Virus record (IMG/VR): IMGVR_UViG_3300026118_000026 | Span: 1 to 40,279 of that record | Strand: one strand, 5' to 3' | DNA: 40,279 nt | From: a virus | In this document: positions 25,621-35,538 of the stretch, in pieces | Layout of the letters: each line of letters starts with the position of its first letter | How positions within the stretch are numbered: position 1 is the first letter of the stretch | The notes under the pieces: model-generated | What the model was told of the DNA's origin: nothing | Seen by the model: only the letters and a program-made list of their open reading frames with translations | Databases searched by the model: none | Position numbers and translations under genes: made by a program

Positions 25621-28559
25621 CAGAGCGGTTCGTCATCGTCATCGGAGGTGCGGAACCCGTCATCGGGATCGCCCCAAACCGCCGCATCGCGGGGCTTGGG
25701 AGGCGGCGTCGGAGGCGGCGCGACGCCCTCATCGTCGGGCAGGCTGAACTCGATCGGCTTGCCCGTAAGCTCGTCGACGAACTCGCGCGGCTCGCGCACC
25801 ATGCGGAGGCCGAGCCAGTGCATCCCGTCGCTCTGTTTCTTCTTGTAGCCCTTGGCGAGCATCGCCCGGCTGAAGCCCTTCTGCTTCCACTCGGTTTCGT
25901 CGGCCACCTTGCACCATGCCTGGAACAGCTCGTAGAGCTTGGACGAACGCACTGTCGCATCCGGATCGGGCACCGTGCACAGCCGCATGAAGCGCGCCAA
26001 CGGATCATTCTCCGTCCGGTACTGCATCGTATCGGTCGTCACGTCGGCCGCCTCGACAAGCCCGTTTTCGAGCCAGTCCATCAGCCCGCAGACGAGCCGG
26101 TTGAAGATCCCGCTCAATTCCTTGAGCAGCTTCTGCGGCAGGTCCGCATCCTTGTCGCGCGTCCCGTTGGGGTTCATTTCGTCGCGCACCTGCTCGCCCC
26201 AATAGACCAGCTTCACGCGCCGCCATATGCCGTCGTCGGTCTGGCGGATGTCGGGCTTGTGGTTGCCCGAAACGGTGAGCTTGAACATCACCTTCATATT
26301 GAAGAAGCCGCGGTTCAGATGCCGCACCGGCACCGGCTCGCCGCCCGTCACCAGCTTGATCAGGCCCGTGGCCAGCTTGCCCCCTTCGTCGGGTTCCGAG
26401 GTGCGCAGCAGGCGGCATCCCGCAAGCTTGGCGAGATCGGGCGAGGCCTGATCGCCGCGCTTCTTGATCCCCTGGTCGAGGAAGCTTTCGATCGGGATCG
26501 TATCGCTATAGTCGCCATAGGCGGCGCACCACGCGTCGATCACGGTCGATTTGCCGTTGCCGCCCATGCCGTACCAGAATTGCAGCTTCTGTTCGCCGAC
26601 ATGGGCGGACATCGAATAGCCGCCCCACGCATGGATGTAGCGGCGCATATCGGCCTTGGGCTGCGCCCATTCCATCAGATCGTCATAGAGCGGGCAGAGC
26701 GCGTCCGGATCATAATCAACCGGCGCCAGCTTGGTGATCAGATCCTCGCGCCGGTGCGCCGTGCGCTCCATCGAAGCCTTCCATCGGCCGTCCACCCAGG
26801 TCCGGCTGAACCGGAGCGTCCCATTGTTGACGTTGATCGCGAACGGATCGGCATCGAGTGCGGCGACGCGCACCGCCAGCTTCGGCCGTGCGAGCTTGGC
26901 GATCGCTGATATCTTGCCCGCCGCCTCGGTCGTCCGCCCCCATTTGCGGATCACTTCGGACCAGAGCGGATAGCCGCGCGTGTCGAGCACGTAATCGAGC
27001 GCGTCGGGCTGTTCGCCGGTTTCGAGGTAAAGCTCCCATTGGCGCTTGTCGCGCGGCGTGACGCGGTCGTCGTCAAGCTCGAAGGCGGGCTGCTTAACCC
27101 CCGACATCGCCACATATTCTGCCTCATCCTGGATGGCGCGCACCGTCAGGTAGATCGCCATCATCACCTCGGCCGGCACGCTGTTCTTGTCGGCCGCATC
27201 ATCTTCGAGCATCGCCCAGCGCCGTCCGTCCCATCCCAGCCAGCCCAGCGATGGCGACCATCGGAAATCGCGGCCGTAGCGCTCTAGAAATCGCTCGGCA
27301 TTGCCCAGGTCGGTATGCGGCCGGAACACACACCGCCGCATGATCTCATCTTCATCATCCTCATCATCGCCCCCCCGGCCCCCATCGGCATCATCGGGCG
27401 CCTTCCCTTCCGACCGGAAGCTTTGCGAGGCTTCCCCCTGGGCGGGGGCGGGGGAGCGAAGGCGAGAGCCCGAGGCGGATCGCGGGCGGCTCGAACGCCC
27501 CCTCGCGGTCTCCTCGATCTCGCGCAGGTCGCGCGGATTGGCCGCCCCGTCGCGCAGGCCGCGATCGAGCGTCGCGCGCGCGCCATCGGGATCGTCATTC
27601 GCCGGCATCCGGTCGATCACGTCCTGGATCGACGCGCGCGCCACGCCCTCGCTGATCGCGCCGGCCGCCACCAGCGAGCCCATTTTCAGCCCCGCATGGT
27701 AGATCCCCTGGTTGCGGCCATTATAGCGCCCGCCGCCCTTCGGCGTCGCCGCCAGCTCGCGGCATTCGGCTTCCAGCGCCGTCAGCGCATATTTGCGGAT
27801 CGCGTCGGAAACGTCCGGAAGGGTCGCGCCTGTTCCCCCCGAGGGTGGAAGGGAGGAGCGCGAGGAAGGGGATGGAGGCGATGAGGCCGCCGGCGTCCCG
27901 CCGGCGACGTTCTTGGTCGGCGTGCGCGTCCCGCGCTCGCGCAGGGCTGCGATCAACGCTTCCGGCGCTTCCACCGGATCATCCTGCCGGCCCGCCAGCC
28001 AGCGATAGCGCCCCTCGCTGCCGTCCGCGCGGTACAATATGCTCGGCGGGGCGATGATATAGCCGCCCCTGCCGCGCACATCGACATGCCGTGGCAGATT
28101 GCCGCGATTGATGATCTGCTCGCCGGACGGCTGACGATAGATCAGATGGACGCCGTCCGATTGCGTGACCGACGTCATCGACACCGGCAGCGCGCATCCG
28201 ATCTGCTCTTCGGTCGCCGCCTTCAGGTCCCCCAGCTCGAATATCTCGCCGGTCGTCTCGTCGATTCGCGGATCGAAATCGAGCGCGAACCAGCCATTGT
28301 CGCCCATGACCAGGCCGATCATCGCCTGCGGATGCTGCCGCCACCACGCCCGGATGCGCACTTCGTCGGTCGTCGCGTCCTTGCAGCCTTTTCCGGTATA
28401 GGGCGACTTCGCCTTATACAGCTTCGGCTTCGGCCCGTCGGCCGTCCGCACCTCGACCGTCTCATCGCGCTCGCGGCAGGGAAACACCTTCCACCCCCGG
28501 CGCGCGTAACGCAGCGCCGCCGTGCACATCGGCGACGGTAGAGACTCGTTGACACCCAT
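25620..28559 (-). CDS. Bifunctional primase-polymerase and SF3 (D5/P4-type) helicase
   Basis: The 979-residue protein has an N-terminal Prim-Pol domain: RGWKVFPC, LDFDP with the metal-binding Asp pair (94-96) and LPRHVDVRGRGGYIIAPPS. After a long low-complexity linker (about 220-400, Ser/Arg/Asp-rich) comes a D5-type domain and SF3 helicase: GMGGNGKST Walker A (664-672), LLRTSEPD, and SGNHKPD sensor (764-770). It should open the origin and prime synthesis. I use ATG 28559 as the start nearest the conserved domain; the frame reaches 28613. Confidence 0.92.
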   Translation of the reverse strand: MGVNESLPSPMCTAALRYARRGWKVFPCRERDETVEVRTADGPKPKLYKAKSPYTGKGCKDATTDEVRIRAWWRQHPQAMIGLVMGDNGWFALDFDPRIDETTGEIFELGDLKAATEEQIGCALPVSMTSVTQSDGVHLIYRQPSGEQIINRGNLPRHVDVRGRGGYIIAPPSILYRADGSEGRYRWLAGRQDDPVEAPEALIAALRERGTRTPTKNVAGGTPAASSPPSPSSRSSLPPSGGTGATLPDVSDAIRKYALTALEAECRELAATPKGGGRYNGRNQGIYHAGLKMGSLVAAGAISEGVARASIQDVIDRMPANDDPDGARATLDRGLRDGAANPRDLREIEETARGRSSRPRSASGSRLRSPAPAQGEASQSFRSEGKAPDDADGGRGGDDEDDEDEIMRRCVFRPHTDLGNAERFLERYGRDFRWSPSLGWLGWDGRRWAMLEDDAADKNSVPAEVMMAIYLTVRAIQDEAEYVAMSGVKQPAFELDDDRVTPRDKRQWELYLETGEQPDALDYVLDTRGYPLWSEVIRKWGRTTEAAGKISAIAKLARPKLAVRVAALDADPFAINVNNGTLRFSRTWVDGRWKASMERTAHRREDLITKLAPVDYDPDALCPLYDDLMEWAQPKADMRRYIHAWGGYSMSAHVGEQKLQFWYGMGGNGKSTVIDAWCAAYGDYSDTIPIESFLDQGIKKRGDQASPDLAKLAGCRLLRTSEPDEGGKLATGLIKLVTGGEPVPVRHLNRGFFNMKVMFKLTVSGNHKPDIRQTDDGIWRRVKLVYWGEQVRDEMNPNGTRDKDADLPQKLLKELSGIFNRLVCGLMDWLENGLVEAADVTTDTMQYRTENDPLARFMRLCTVPDPDATVRSSKLYELFQAWCKVADETEWKQKGFSRAMLAKGYKKKQSDGMHWLGLRMVREPREFVDELTGKPIEFSLPDDEGVAPPPTPPPKPRDAAVWGDPDDGFRTSDDDDEPL

Positions 28560-28634
28560 GAAACGCGAACCCCCGCCCAAAATCAGGCCGTCTCTCCGGC
28601 TGTCACGCCCCACGCGGGCGTCGGCGGTCGAGGG

Positions 28635-29123
28635 TCAGAACGGAACGTCGTCGTCGAGATCGCCGGGGTCGAAGGGATCGCTGCGGGAGCCGCCGGACGT
28701 GCCGCCGCCATCGCCCCAGATGCCCGCCGAACCGGAATCCGATCCGCCGCCCTGGGCGCCACCCCCGCGCCGATCGGCGCCATCGAGCAGCACGAGCTGC
28801 GCGTGGAAACCCTGCAGCACGATCTCGGTGCTGTACCGGTCGTTGCCCTGTTGATCCTGCCATTTGCGCGTTTGCAGCCGGCCTTCGATATAGACCTTGC
28901 TGCCCTTGCGCAGATAGCGTTCGGCGATGCCCGCGAGCCCCTCGTTGAGGATCGAAACAGCATGCCACTCGGTGCGCTCGCGCCGCTCGCCGCTGCCCTT
29001 GTCCTTCCACTGCTCGGACGTGGCGACCCGGAGGCTCACCATCTTGCCGCCATTCTGGAAGGATCGGCTCTCCGGATCGCGGCCGAGGTGGCCGATGATC
29101 ATCACCTTGTTGACGCTGGCCAT
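28635..29123 (-). CDS. ssb: Single-stranded DNA-binding protein
   Basis: The 162-residue protein starts [20 protein letters not shown], has the full OB-fold pattern ([29 protein letters not shown]) and a Gly-rich linker ending in the acidic DDDVPF tip that recruits partner proteins. It covers single-stranded phage DNA during replication. Its ATG overlaps the upstream stop (TAATG). The primase gene follows. Confidence 0.96.
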   Translation of the reverse strand: MASVNKVMIIGHLGRDPESRSFQNGGKMVSLRVATSEQWKDKGSGERRERTEWHAVSILNEGLAGIAERYLRKGSKVYIEGRLQTRKWQDQQGNDRYSTEIVLQGFHAQLVLLDGADRRGGGAQGGGSDSGSAGIWGDGGGTSGGSRSDPFDPGDLDDDVPF

Positions 29124-31777
29124 TATGCCGCTTCCTCCATTGCGAGCAGATCAAACAGGCTCCCCGTCGCGCGCCCCGCATCCGCTTCGCGCAGATGCCG
29201 CACGCCGTCGGCGAAATATCCGGGGTTCAGCTCGGCCGCCGCACCTCTCCGGCCAAACTTCACTGCGCGAAGCGGCACCGTCATCAACCCTCCAAATGGG
29301 TCGTAGACGATGTCGCCAGGTGCGCTCCGCTGTCGGATCAGCCGGTCCACGATGTCGAACTGGAGAGGGCACAGATGCATCTCGCGGCCCTTGGCAGCCT
29401 GCACCCCGTTCAGCGTCCGCATCCGGGCAACGTCGGTCCAAACGTCCGAATGCCAACTCGTCGCCGGCATCAGCGCAAAATCGGTCGGCAGCGCGTGGCG
29501 AGCCTCCATCTGCTCGCTCAACAGGACATGCGCCTCATAATCATAGGTCGTCGCCCAGTTGTGCCCGCGGAACATCCGATAAATCGCGTCATGCGGTATG
29601 CCGGTCAGGTCCTCGATCGACAGCAGCCGGTCGCCCGACGATCGCCAGAACGCGGACGCATCGATCTGCCACCGTGCCCGCGAATAGCCGCTTCCCGTGA
29701 CCAGCGAGAGATCATCGTCCCATTCGACGTGCTCGCCGTCTTCGGTCCAGCACAGCGGCTTCGGCTTTACCACCGGATCATCGGCATAGCCCCGCGAACG
29801 ATCGGTTTGCGGCTTGCGAAAAAGCAACACATATTCGGGCATGCCACAGCCCTGTCGGGTCCCGTCCTTGCACTGCTCCGACCAGCCCAGGCGATAGGTC
29901 TGGTTATTCTCCCGCACCACATCGGTGACGATCGTGTGCATACCCAGATAGGCGAAGCCATGCGCACGATAGTGGTCGATGCACTGGCTGTGGAACGGAT
30001 CGACCGTCTGGAAGCCGAGGCCATCCATCCCGCCGGGCCTGATCCGGTCCTTTACATGGATCGCCGCCACCCGGCCGGGCTTCAGCACGCGCAGCAGCTC
30101 GGGCGTCAGATAGTCCATCTGCGCGAAGAAATGCGCATTGTCGTCGGTATGGCCGAAGTCGTTATAGCTCGGCGTGTACTCATATTGCGTCGAGAACGGA
30201 ATCGACGTGACGATCAGCCCCACACTGTCGCTCGCCATGCTCCGCGTCTCGAGGACAGTGTCCCGGTTGGCGACCCTCCACGCCGGCTGACTGTTGTCAA
30301 AACCCGGGCCGAGCGTGCCGCCAGACTCTATCACGCTGGCCGATCCGTCATCTATCGATCGCTCGAGCACGTCCGCCGCCCCGACCAACCCAAGCCCATA
30401 TTCGCGGATGATCTCGCTCATCCGCTCCGCCTGCTCATCATGCCGCCGCCACTTATCTTCCAGGATCTGGCGAACCGCGCGCTCGGCCTCCGAATGGATC
30501 AGGTCGATCCTTACCTCTCGCGTCTGCCCGTAGCGCTGGATGCGATGGATAGCCTGGATGAAGTCGTTGAACTTGAAGCCGACGCCCATGAATATCGCCC
30601 AGGCGCAATGATGCTGGAAGTTGCAGCCAGACCCCGCGAGCACCGGCTTGGCCGCCAGCTCCTGCACCCGTCCTTCGGAAAACGCGATCACCCGATTTTC
30701 GCGCGCGTCGGGATCCTGCGCGCCATAGATGCTGGTGACGTTCGGGATCGCGGCCTCGATCGCCGCCCGCTCGGCTTCGAGATCGTGCCACAGCAGCCTG
30801 TGTGCGCCCGGATCCTCGGCGCGCAGCTCCATCATTTTAGCGATCCGCGCGTTCAGGCTGTCACGCTTTTCCCGGGCCGCATCGATCACGCCGATCGCGT
30901 CGGCCTTCAGCAGCCGCCCCTGCCCGCTCTTGTCCTCGCCGGCCAGCTTGTGATCGCTCGGGACCTCGTGCCACCGCACCTTGATCGGCGGAAGGTCATA
31001 ACCGTCATCGGCAAAGCCGAGGTCGCTCGGCTTCTGCACGAACGCCGCCCAGCTGTTCACCCAATGCCAGAACTCACCTTCCTTGTGCGGATGGAGGGTC
31101 AGCTGATCGGCCTTCTCGCTGTTGCGCTTGAAGAACCGGGTCTTCGCCTGGCCGACATCCATCACTTCCAGGAACGCCGCATAGGCTAGCAATTCGATAT
31201 ATTCGTTCGGGCTCGGCGTCGCGGTCGCCACGAACTTGTAGGCGATGCCGTCGAACAGCCGCATGAAGGCGCGGAACGTCTTCGATCCCCCGAACCCGCG
31301 CAAGCATGACGCCTCGTCGAGCGATGCCACCCCGAACAGCGCCGGGTCGATCTTCCCGTCGCGAACAGATTCGTAATTGGTCAGCCAGATACCGTCGAAG
31401 TCCGGATCGGCGAGGACCTCGGCCGAGGTCCTGGCGAACTTCGTCGTCAGGCCCAGCATCGCTGCATCACGGGCGAACTCCTGCCGCACGCCGAGCGGAC
31501 ACACGATCAGCGATCGGCCGGTTCCCCGGACATGGCCGAGGATGCGGCAGATCTCGAGCTGCATCACGCTCTTGCCGAGTCCGAAACGCGCGAAGATCGC
31601 CCGCCGTCCGCCGGTGACCGCCCAGCGCACGATCGCCGACTGGTGCGGCTTCAGGATCGGATGAGTATCGACGCTGCCGCCAAGCTCGATGCCGCACTCC
31701 GGCGCCACCGCGATCTTGGCTTTCAGGAAGTCGAGATACTCGGGCCGCACGCTCGCAACGCCGCTACAATCACCCAT
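29123..31777 (-). CDS. SNF2-type helicase fused to beta-class DNA methyltransferase
   Basis: The 884-residue protein joins two enzymes. The N-terminal half is an SF2/SNF2-like ATPase: FGLGKS (65-70), LDEAS (153-157), TATP (185-188) and IHRIQRYGQ (410-418). The C-terminal half is an amino-methyltransferase: motif IV as TSIPF (524-528), motif X-like [14 protein letters not shown] (801-814) and motif I-like DPFGG (826-830), an order typical of the beta class. No restriction enzyme gene lies nearby, so it is orphan; it may protect phage DNA or mark it. ATG 31777 overlaps the upstream gene by 8 bp. Confidence 0.85.
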   Translation of the reverse strand: MGDCSGVASVRPEYLDFLKAKIAVAPECGIELGGSVDTHPILKPHQSAIVRWAVTGGRRAIFARFGLGKSVMQLEICRILGHVRGTGRSLIVCPLGVRQEFARDAAMLGLTTKFARTSAEVLADPDFDGIWLTNYESVRDGKIDPALFGVASLDEASCLRGFGGSKTFRAFMRLFDGIAYKFVATATPSPNEYIELLAYAAFLEVMDVGQAKTRFFKRNSEKADQLTLHPHKEGEFWHWVNSWAAFVQKPSDLGFADDGYDLPPIKVRWHEVPSDHKLAGEDKSGQGRLLKADAIGVIDAAREKRDSLNARIAKMMELRAEDPGAHRLLWHDLEAERAAIEAAIPNVTSIYGAQDPDARENRVIAFSEGRVQELAAKPVLAGSGCNFQHHCAWAIFMGVGFKFNDFIQAIHRIQRYGQTREVRIDLIHSEAERAVRQILEDKWRRHDEQAERMSEIIREYGLGLVGAADVLERSIDDGSASVIESGGTLGPGFDNSQPAWRVANRDTVLETRSMASDSVGLIVTSIPFSTQYEYTPSYNDFGHTDDNAHFFAQMDYLTPELLRVLKPGRVAAIHVKDRIRPGGMDGLGFQTVDPFHSQCIDHYRAHGFAYLGMHTIVTDVVRENNQTYRLGWSEQCKDGTRQGCGMPEYVLLFRKPQTDRSRGYADDPVVKPKPLCWTEDGEHVEWDDDLSLVTGSGYSRARWQIDASAFWRSSGDRLLSIEDLTGIPHDAIYRMFRGHNWATTYDYEAHVLLSEQMEARHALPTDFALMPATSWHSDVWTDVARMRTLNGVQAAKGREMHLCPLQFDIVDRLIRQRSAPGDIVYDPFGGLMTVPLRAVKFGRRGAAAELNPGYFADGVRHLREADAGRATGSLFDLLAMEEAA

Positions 31778-31991
31778 GCCCCACCCCCAGCGCTTCGAGC
31801 CCATGATCGGTGATGCTCCATTCGCGATAGCGCGACGGCTTGCCCGAAGGCCGCATCAGCGGCCGTCCGACGACGAACCCCACGCGCTGCAGATTCCTCA
31901 GCACCGCGTTGGTCGCGGGCCGCTCCTCGGGCCGGCGCCGCAGCCGGATCAGCTGCTCGCGCGCCGGGCTGGAGAGACCGGACTCATCCAT
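31770..31991 (-). CDS. Small winged-helix-like protein
   Basis: The 73-residue product (start MDESGLSSPAREQLIRL) has a helix-rich N-terminus and a beta-wing-like end (PSRYREWSITDHGLEALG) as in small winged-helix DNA-binding proteins. It overlaps the upstream and downstream genes by 8 bp each. A role in early regulation is inference. Confidence 0.6.
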   Translation of the reverse strand: MDESGLSSPAREQLIRLRRRPEERPATNAVLRNLQRVGFVVGRPLMRPSGKPSRYREWSITDHGLEALGVGHG

Positions 31992-32232
31992 GCGCCATCC
32001 CCGTCTCGGCGTCGGCCGGAGCAGGCACGTCGGGCAGGTGCATCTCCGCATTGAGTTCGGTCGCGAAGGCGGTGAAATAGCGCCGGAGCTGCCGCGCGCA
32101 CATCGCGTCGATCGTCTCGTTGCCCCCCGCGTCGGACAGCCGGTCGAACCGCGCCGCCCAGATCTCCGCCAGATCGCACGCCGCCTTCCGCTCGGCGAGC
32201 ACCGCCGCGCGCACATCGTCACTCATGCCCAT
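31984..32232 (-). CDS. Small early protein, unknown
   Basis: The 82-residue product (start MGMSDDVRAAVLAERKAACD) is mostly helical with a region RQLRRYFTAFATELNAEMHL. GGGGAG lies before the ATG at 32232. It overlaps the winged-helix gene by 8 bp. I do not recognise it. The 79-nt gap to the next gene upstream holds no other frame. Confidence 0.55.
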   Translation of the reverse strand: MGMSDDVRAAVLAERKAACDLAEIWAARFDRLSDAGGNETIDAMCARQLRRYFTAFATELNAEMHLPDVPAPADAETGMAHG

Positions 32233-32311
32233 GGTCTCCCCGTTGCCCCCCCCCAATCGGCACAGGTCCGATGGTCGAGAAATGGATAGCGCGCCCGCGC
32301 GGACGGCCCGA

Positions 32312-32656
32312 TCACAGCCCGGCCCTTTCCAGGGCCGCCTGCCATGCCGCCGCCCAGCGCCGCCCGATACCGATCGGCACGCCCAGGCTGTGCGCGATGT
32401 CCGCCGCCAGCCCCGGCCCCAGATGATCGAGCCTCGCCTCGAACGCCGCACGGCGCTCCCCGAACGGATCGACCGCCCCGGCCGCGCAAGGCGCGCAGCG
32501 ATGCACATCCTCGCCCGCGGTGCGGTCGAACCGCCATCCGCGCGGCAGATAGGCGGCCGTCAGCGTCCCCGTGCGCGGATTGCGCGCCTCATAGGCCTCG
32601 CCCTCCGTACCACACCCGTCGCACACCGCGATCGTCGGATTGCCGGGGACGATCAC
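32312..32656 (-). CDS. Small protein with two CxxC motifs
   Basis: The 114-residue product starts at GTG 32656, overlapping the DUF1643 stop (GTGA). It carries CDGC near residue 12 and CAPC near 54, a likely zinc-binding pair, with a helical C-terminus. The longer frame starting at 32809 lies over DUF1643 and is rejected. Function unknown. Confidence 0.6.
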   Translation of the reverse strand: MIVPGNPTIAVCDGCGTEGEAYEARNPRTGTLTAAYLPRGWRFDRTAGEDVHRCAPCAAGAVDPFGERRAAFEARLDHLGPGLAADIAHSLGVPIGIGRRWAAAWQAALERAGL

Positions 32657-33240
32657 GCCGCGAACTCCATCAATGGCCGCGCATAGGGCAGCATGCAGGG
32701 ATGCTCGGGCCTGCCCGTTTTCGTCAGCCCGAAATGGATCAGCCGCACCCGATCGTCGATCACGCGCCCCTGCGCCCAGGCCGCAATCGTCGGCCCGTGA
32801 TTGCCCCATGCGAGCAACAGATCACGGCGTTCCTCGCCGGGCATCATCTCGTTCAGAACGCGCCGTTCGAGCTGCTTGGCATAGCCCGTCGTCGGCCACC
32901 CGGCCGCCTTCGCCGCGCCCGGATCGGTCGCGCGATAGTCGCTATGATTGATGACGACGACGCCGCCATAGCCGTTGAGCCGCGCGAAGCCGAAAAGCTT
33001 CTTCATCGTCTGATCGTCGGCAAAGGCGCGCGCGGTCGACGGGTTGAGCATCCGCGCGAACAGGATCGGCCGTGCCGCATCCCATGCCCACGCGAGCACA
33101 TGCCGAAAACGCTCGTCTTGGGAAAGCACGGCGAGCCCCTCGCGCCCGTCACGCGCCGCCCGCTCAACGATCGGCGCGGCGCCCAGGCAGGGCTGGCGGA
33201 AGGTCTGCATGATCCAGTCGAAGATCGCGAGCCCGCTCAC
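32653..33240 (-). CDS. DUF1643 family protein
   Basis: The 195-residue protein has the DUF1643 signature: MLNPSTARAFADDQTMKKLF, then GYGGVVVINHSDYRATDP and LLLAWGNHG. The family is common in phages and mobile elements; its activity is not known to me. It starts at GTG 33240 overlapping the upstream stop (GTGA) with GGGGGAG upstream. An ORF start at 33303 is not supported. Confidence 0.85.
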   Translation of the reverse strand: MSGLAIFDWIMQTFRQPCLGAAPIVERAARDGREGLAVLSQDERFRHVLAWAWDAARPILFARMLNPSTARAFADDQTMKKLFGFARLNGYGGVVVINHSDYRATDPGAAKAAGWPTTGYAKQLERRVLNEMMPGEERRDLLLAWGNHGPTIAAWAQGRVIDDRVRLIHFGLTKTGRPEHPCMLPYARPLMEFAA

Positions 33241-33326
33241 CGAGTCTCTCCCCCAAGGAACCGCCCCACAGCGCAGCCGAGCAGCACATAGGCCGCGAGG
33301 CATGCGATCACCGCCAGCCAGCTCAC
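33237..33326 (-). CDS. Tiny single-pass membrane peptide
   Basis: A 29-residue product (GTG start 33326, fMet-SWLAVIACLAAYVLLGCA then VGRFLGGETR) is one hydrophobic helix with a basic end. Both its start and stop overlap neighbouring genes as GTGA, which supports real translation. Role unknown; small phage membrane peptides sometimes alter superinfection or lysis. Confidence 0.5.
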   Translation of the reverse strand: MSWLAVIACLAAYVLLGCAVGRFLGGETR

Positions 33327-33910
33327 CGTTTCACCCCCTCGATCACGCCCGTGGCATCGCGCGAGGGCAGGATCGTGATGATCCGCCCCGGCTTCCATGG
33401 GCTCGGTTCGTTCATGATCCGCCGATCGGCGACCAGACACTTGATCAGATAGCTCGCGCGGTTCCCGTCACTCAGGCCGGCGCGCACCGCGAGCACCCGG
33501 TTGCACGGGCAGGGCTCGCCCTTGCGCGCCGCCGCCTTCAGCACCATCAGCAGCCGCGCCTGATCGTCGTCGCGCGGCGGTATCTCGCGCGCGATCCGGA
33601 TCGCGGGCGCCGGTTCGCTCCACGCCTTGTCGAGCCGCCGGATCACATATTGGGGAGGGCTCACCGTCCGGTCGCACCGCGCGAACACCATGTCGCGGTT
33701 CGCGAGCTCGCGCACCACGGGGAGCACCTTCGACCATTTGGGAAGGCTTCCCGTCGCCCACAGCAGCTCATCGCCCGGCCGCGCGGCCATCGCCCAGGCC
33801 AGCACCGCCGGCGCCGTCATCGCCGCCCCCGTTGCGCCGATCCGCACCGGCAGCATATCGCCCGCCATCCGGCGGTCGTTCGCGGGGATGGGGGACGGCA
33901 GCGCCGCCAT
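33323..33910 (-). CDS. Early protein with winged-helix-like C-terminus
   Basis: The 195-residue product starts at ATG 33910 (TGATG overlap with the upstream gene). Residues about 115-190 (ARLLMVLKAAARKGEPCPCN, then RASYLIKCLVADRRI and PSRDATGVIEGV) resemble a winged helix. No known family is recognised. It lies in the tightly coupled early block. Confidence 0.6.
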   Translation of the reverse strand: MAALPSPIPANDRRMAGDMLPVRIGATGAAMTAPAVLAWAMAARPGDELLWATGSLPKWSKVLPVVRELANRDMVFARCDRTVSPPQYVIRRLDKAWSEPAPAIRIAREIPPRDDDQARLLMVLKAAARKGEPCPCNRVLAVRAGLSDGNRASYLIKCLVADRRIMNEPSPWKPGRIITILPSRDATGVIEGVKR

Positions 33911-34458
33911 CACGCCGCGACCTGCGCCAGATCGATGCCCAGCGCTTCCGCCAGACATCGCACGATATCCGCAGCCGATCCACGATCGAGCGCCAGCGAC
34001 ACGCCCTGCCCCGTCAGAATATAGCGATTTTCGCCGCCGCCCCGGATGCACCGGAACAGCCGCCCGGAAACCTTCGCGCCCAGCGTCCCCTGGACGATCG
34101 CCAGAGCCTCCCTGTCGGGTTCGAGCCTGTCGGGAACCGCGGAGTCAGCGAAGGGCCGCGCCCAATCCCCGATCGCGATCGCCCCGCCGCTCAGCCGATT
34201 GATCGAAAGCACCTGCCCCGGCAACAGCACCGCCGTGTCCGCCAGCACCGCGCCGATATTGATCCCGCGTGCTGCCATCAGGCCCGGCAACCCGGCCGGA
34301 TCGCTCATCAGCCAGTCCGCGAACTTCACCGTCCCGACGAAGAACCGCGCATCCGCGCGCACCCCCCACAGGCTTCGCACATGCCGGATCAGCTCGATCC
34401 CCGTCGCCTCGCGCTCGATCAGCGCCGCCGGTATCTCGAAAACAGCCCCCGCCGCCAT
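33910..34458 (-). CDS. Early protein of unknown function
   Basis: The 182-residue product begins MAAGAVFEIPAALIEREATG and ends LAEALGIDLAQVAA. It has a middle segment FVGTVKFADWLMSDPAGLPG and no signal peptide or clear catalytic motif. It is coupled to the next gene by TGATG and starts 4 nt after the stop of the CII-like gene. Confidence 0.6.
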   Translation of the reverse strand: MAAGAVFEIPAALIEREATGIELIRHVRSLWGVRADARFFVGTVKFADWLMSDPAGLPGLMAARGINIGAVLADTAVLLPGQVLSINRLSGGAIAIGDWARPFADSAVPDRLEPDREALAIVQGTLGAKVSGRLFRCIRGGGENRYILTGQGVSLALDRGSAADIVRCLAEALGIDLAQVAA

Positions 34459-34462
34459 AGGA

Positions 34463-34975
34463 TCAGCCTTCCCCGGTCAATACGCGCTCAAGCATTGCGC
34501 GCAGGTTCACACCCACGCCGATCAGCGCGTTGGTTTCCTCGATCATCTTCGCGGATCGCACTTCGGCGGCGGTCACCCGGCCATCGCCCAGCGCTTCGAT
34601 CAGCCGCGTGGCGACATCATGGCTCTCGCTGATCAGCGCGGAGACCGCGCCGTGAAAATCCTTCGCGGTGATCTCCGCCGCCGGCAGCGCGACGAACGCG
34701 CCCCCCGCCCGCTCGCACAGATAGCGCGTGACATGCGGATGCCCCGGCATCCCGTGCGTCACCGCCTCCAGGTCGATCACCACGTCGATCGGCATGAACT
34801 TGTCGCCATGCTCGATCGAAGCGAACTCGCTATAGGCCTGATGCCGCGTGTAGCGCGCGAAGCCGGGGCAAGCTTCCTGCCCGCCCACCGCACGCACCAG
34901 CGCCCGGCTCGCCACCTTGGCGCCCTGCTTTTCAGGCGTCAGACCCTCGGCGCCGTCGATGCCGCGATTAGCCAT
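34463..34975 (-). CDS. CII/YmfL-like phage regulatory protein
   Basis: The 170-residue protein has the pattern YTRHQAYSEFASIEHGDKFM, then PIDVVIDLEAV and HVTRYLCERAGG, which resembles the CII (YmfL/CP76) type of phage regulators. The C-terminal half is helical. It is early in the leftward operon after cro, as expected for a regulator. The ATG at 34975 overlaps the upstream gene by 8 bp. Confidence 0.6.
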   Translation of the reverse strand: MANRGIDGAEGLTPEKQGAKVASRALVRAVGGQEACPGFARYTRHQAYSEFASIEHGDKFMPIDVVIDLEAVTHGMPGHPHVTRYLCERAGGAFVALPAAEITAKDFHGAVSALISESHDVATRLIEALGDGRVTAAEVRSAKMIEETNALIGVGVNLRAMLERVLTGEG

Positions 34976-35249
34976 GCTGCGCCGCCCCGGCACTTTCACC
35001 GCCGTTGCCGCTGGTCAGCGCGATCGTTTCGCTGTCATTCCGCTGCACATGCGAAACGGCCTGATCATCATCGGCAGCGTCATCGTCGGGTCGAACCGTC
35101 GCCCGCCCGTCGCCGCGAACGCCGAACATCGTTTCGATCTCGCGGGTAGCGGCATCGCCCAGCGCGATCAGCGCGGCGGTCACCGCGGCCGAGATCACGA
35201 TCCCGAGTGCGAAGCCCCCTGCGATTGCGAAGCCCCCCGCATCGATCAT
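34968..35249 (-). CDS. Small membrane protein
   Basis: The 93-residue product has one hydrophobic helix (GGFALGIVISAAVTAALIAL, about 11-30) and a long acidic, Gly/Asp-rich tail. GGGGGG lies upstream of ATG 35249. It is the second gene of the leftward early operon. Such early membrane proteins may act in superinfection exclusion; no direct evidence here. Confidence 0.55.
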   Translation of the reverse strand: MIDAGGFAIAGGFALGIVISAAVTAALIALGDAATREIETMFGVRGDGRATVRPDDDAADDDQAVSHVQRNDSETIALTSGNGGESAGAAQHG

Positions 35250-35302
35250 GGCAGCGGCACCCCCCTGCCAAACCGTTTCGTGCCGTTGCTTTGCGTACCC
35301 AT

Positions 35303-35530
35303 CTACGCCGCCTCCCCCGCGCATTCCGCGCAGTTGGCGTGGCCGATCCCGAAGAAGTCATTCGGCGTAACCAGCTCGTCGGTCGCGTCGAAGATCTTGC
35401 ACATCTGCTCCCGGCTCGGGATCACTTTGCCGCTTGCGGCGCGAGAAATGGTCGAGACCGAGCAGCCGACTTGCTCAGCGAGCGCGGTGGCGGTCTTGCC
35501 TGGCTGTTTCAGATAGTCCGAGAGCTTCAT
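35303..35530 (-). CDS. Cro-like helix-turn-helix repressor
   Basis: The 75-residue protein starts MKLSDYLKQPGKTATALAEQ and has a full XRE helix-turn-helix (EQVGCSVSTISRAASGKVIP). It lies first in the leftward operon, divergent from the CI-like gene, the position of cro. The C-terminus carries two cysteines (NCAEC), unusual for Cro. It should bind the shared operators to limit repressor synthesis. ATG 35530 is only about 5 nt from the predicted transcript start. Confidence 0.85.
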   Translation of the reverse strand: MKLSDYLKQPGKTATALAEQVGCSVSTISRAASGKVIPSREQMCKIFDATDELVTPNDFFGIGHANCAECAGEAA

Positions 35531-35538
35531 GTCGCCTG

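Noticed and set aside
27813-27870. Further GGAAGG-like copies inside the primase gene
   Set aside because: They lie in a Ser/Pro/Gly-rich coding linker without regular spacing, so chance or codon bias explains them better than iteron function.
29195-31189. A 664-codon plus-strand open frame
   Set aside because: It lies antisense to the helicase-methyltransferase, whose motifs are clear on the other strand. Composition is shadow-like.
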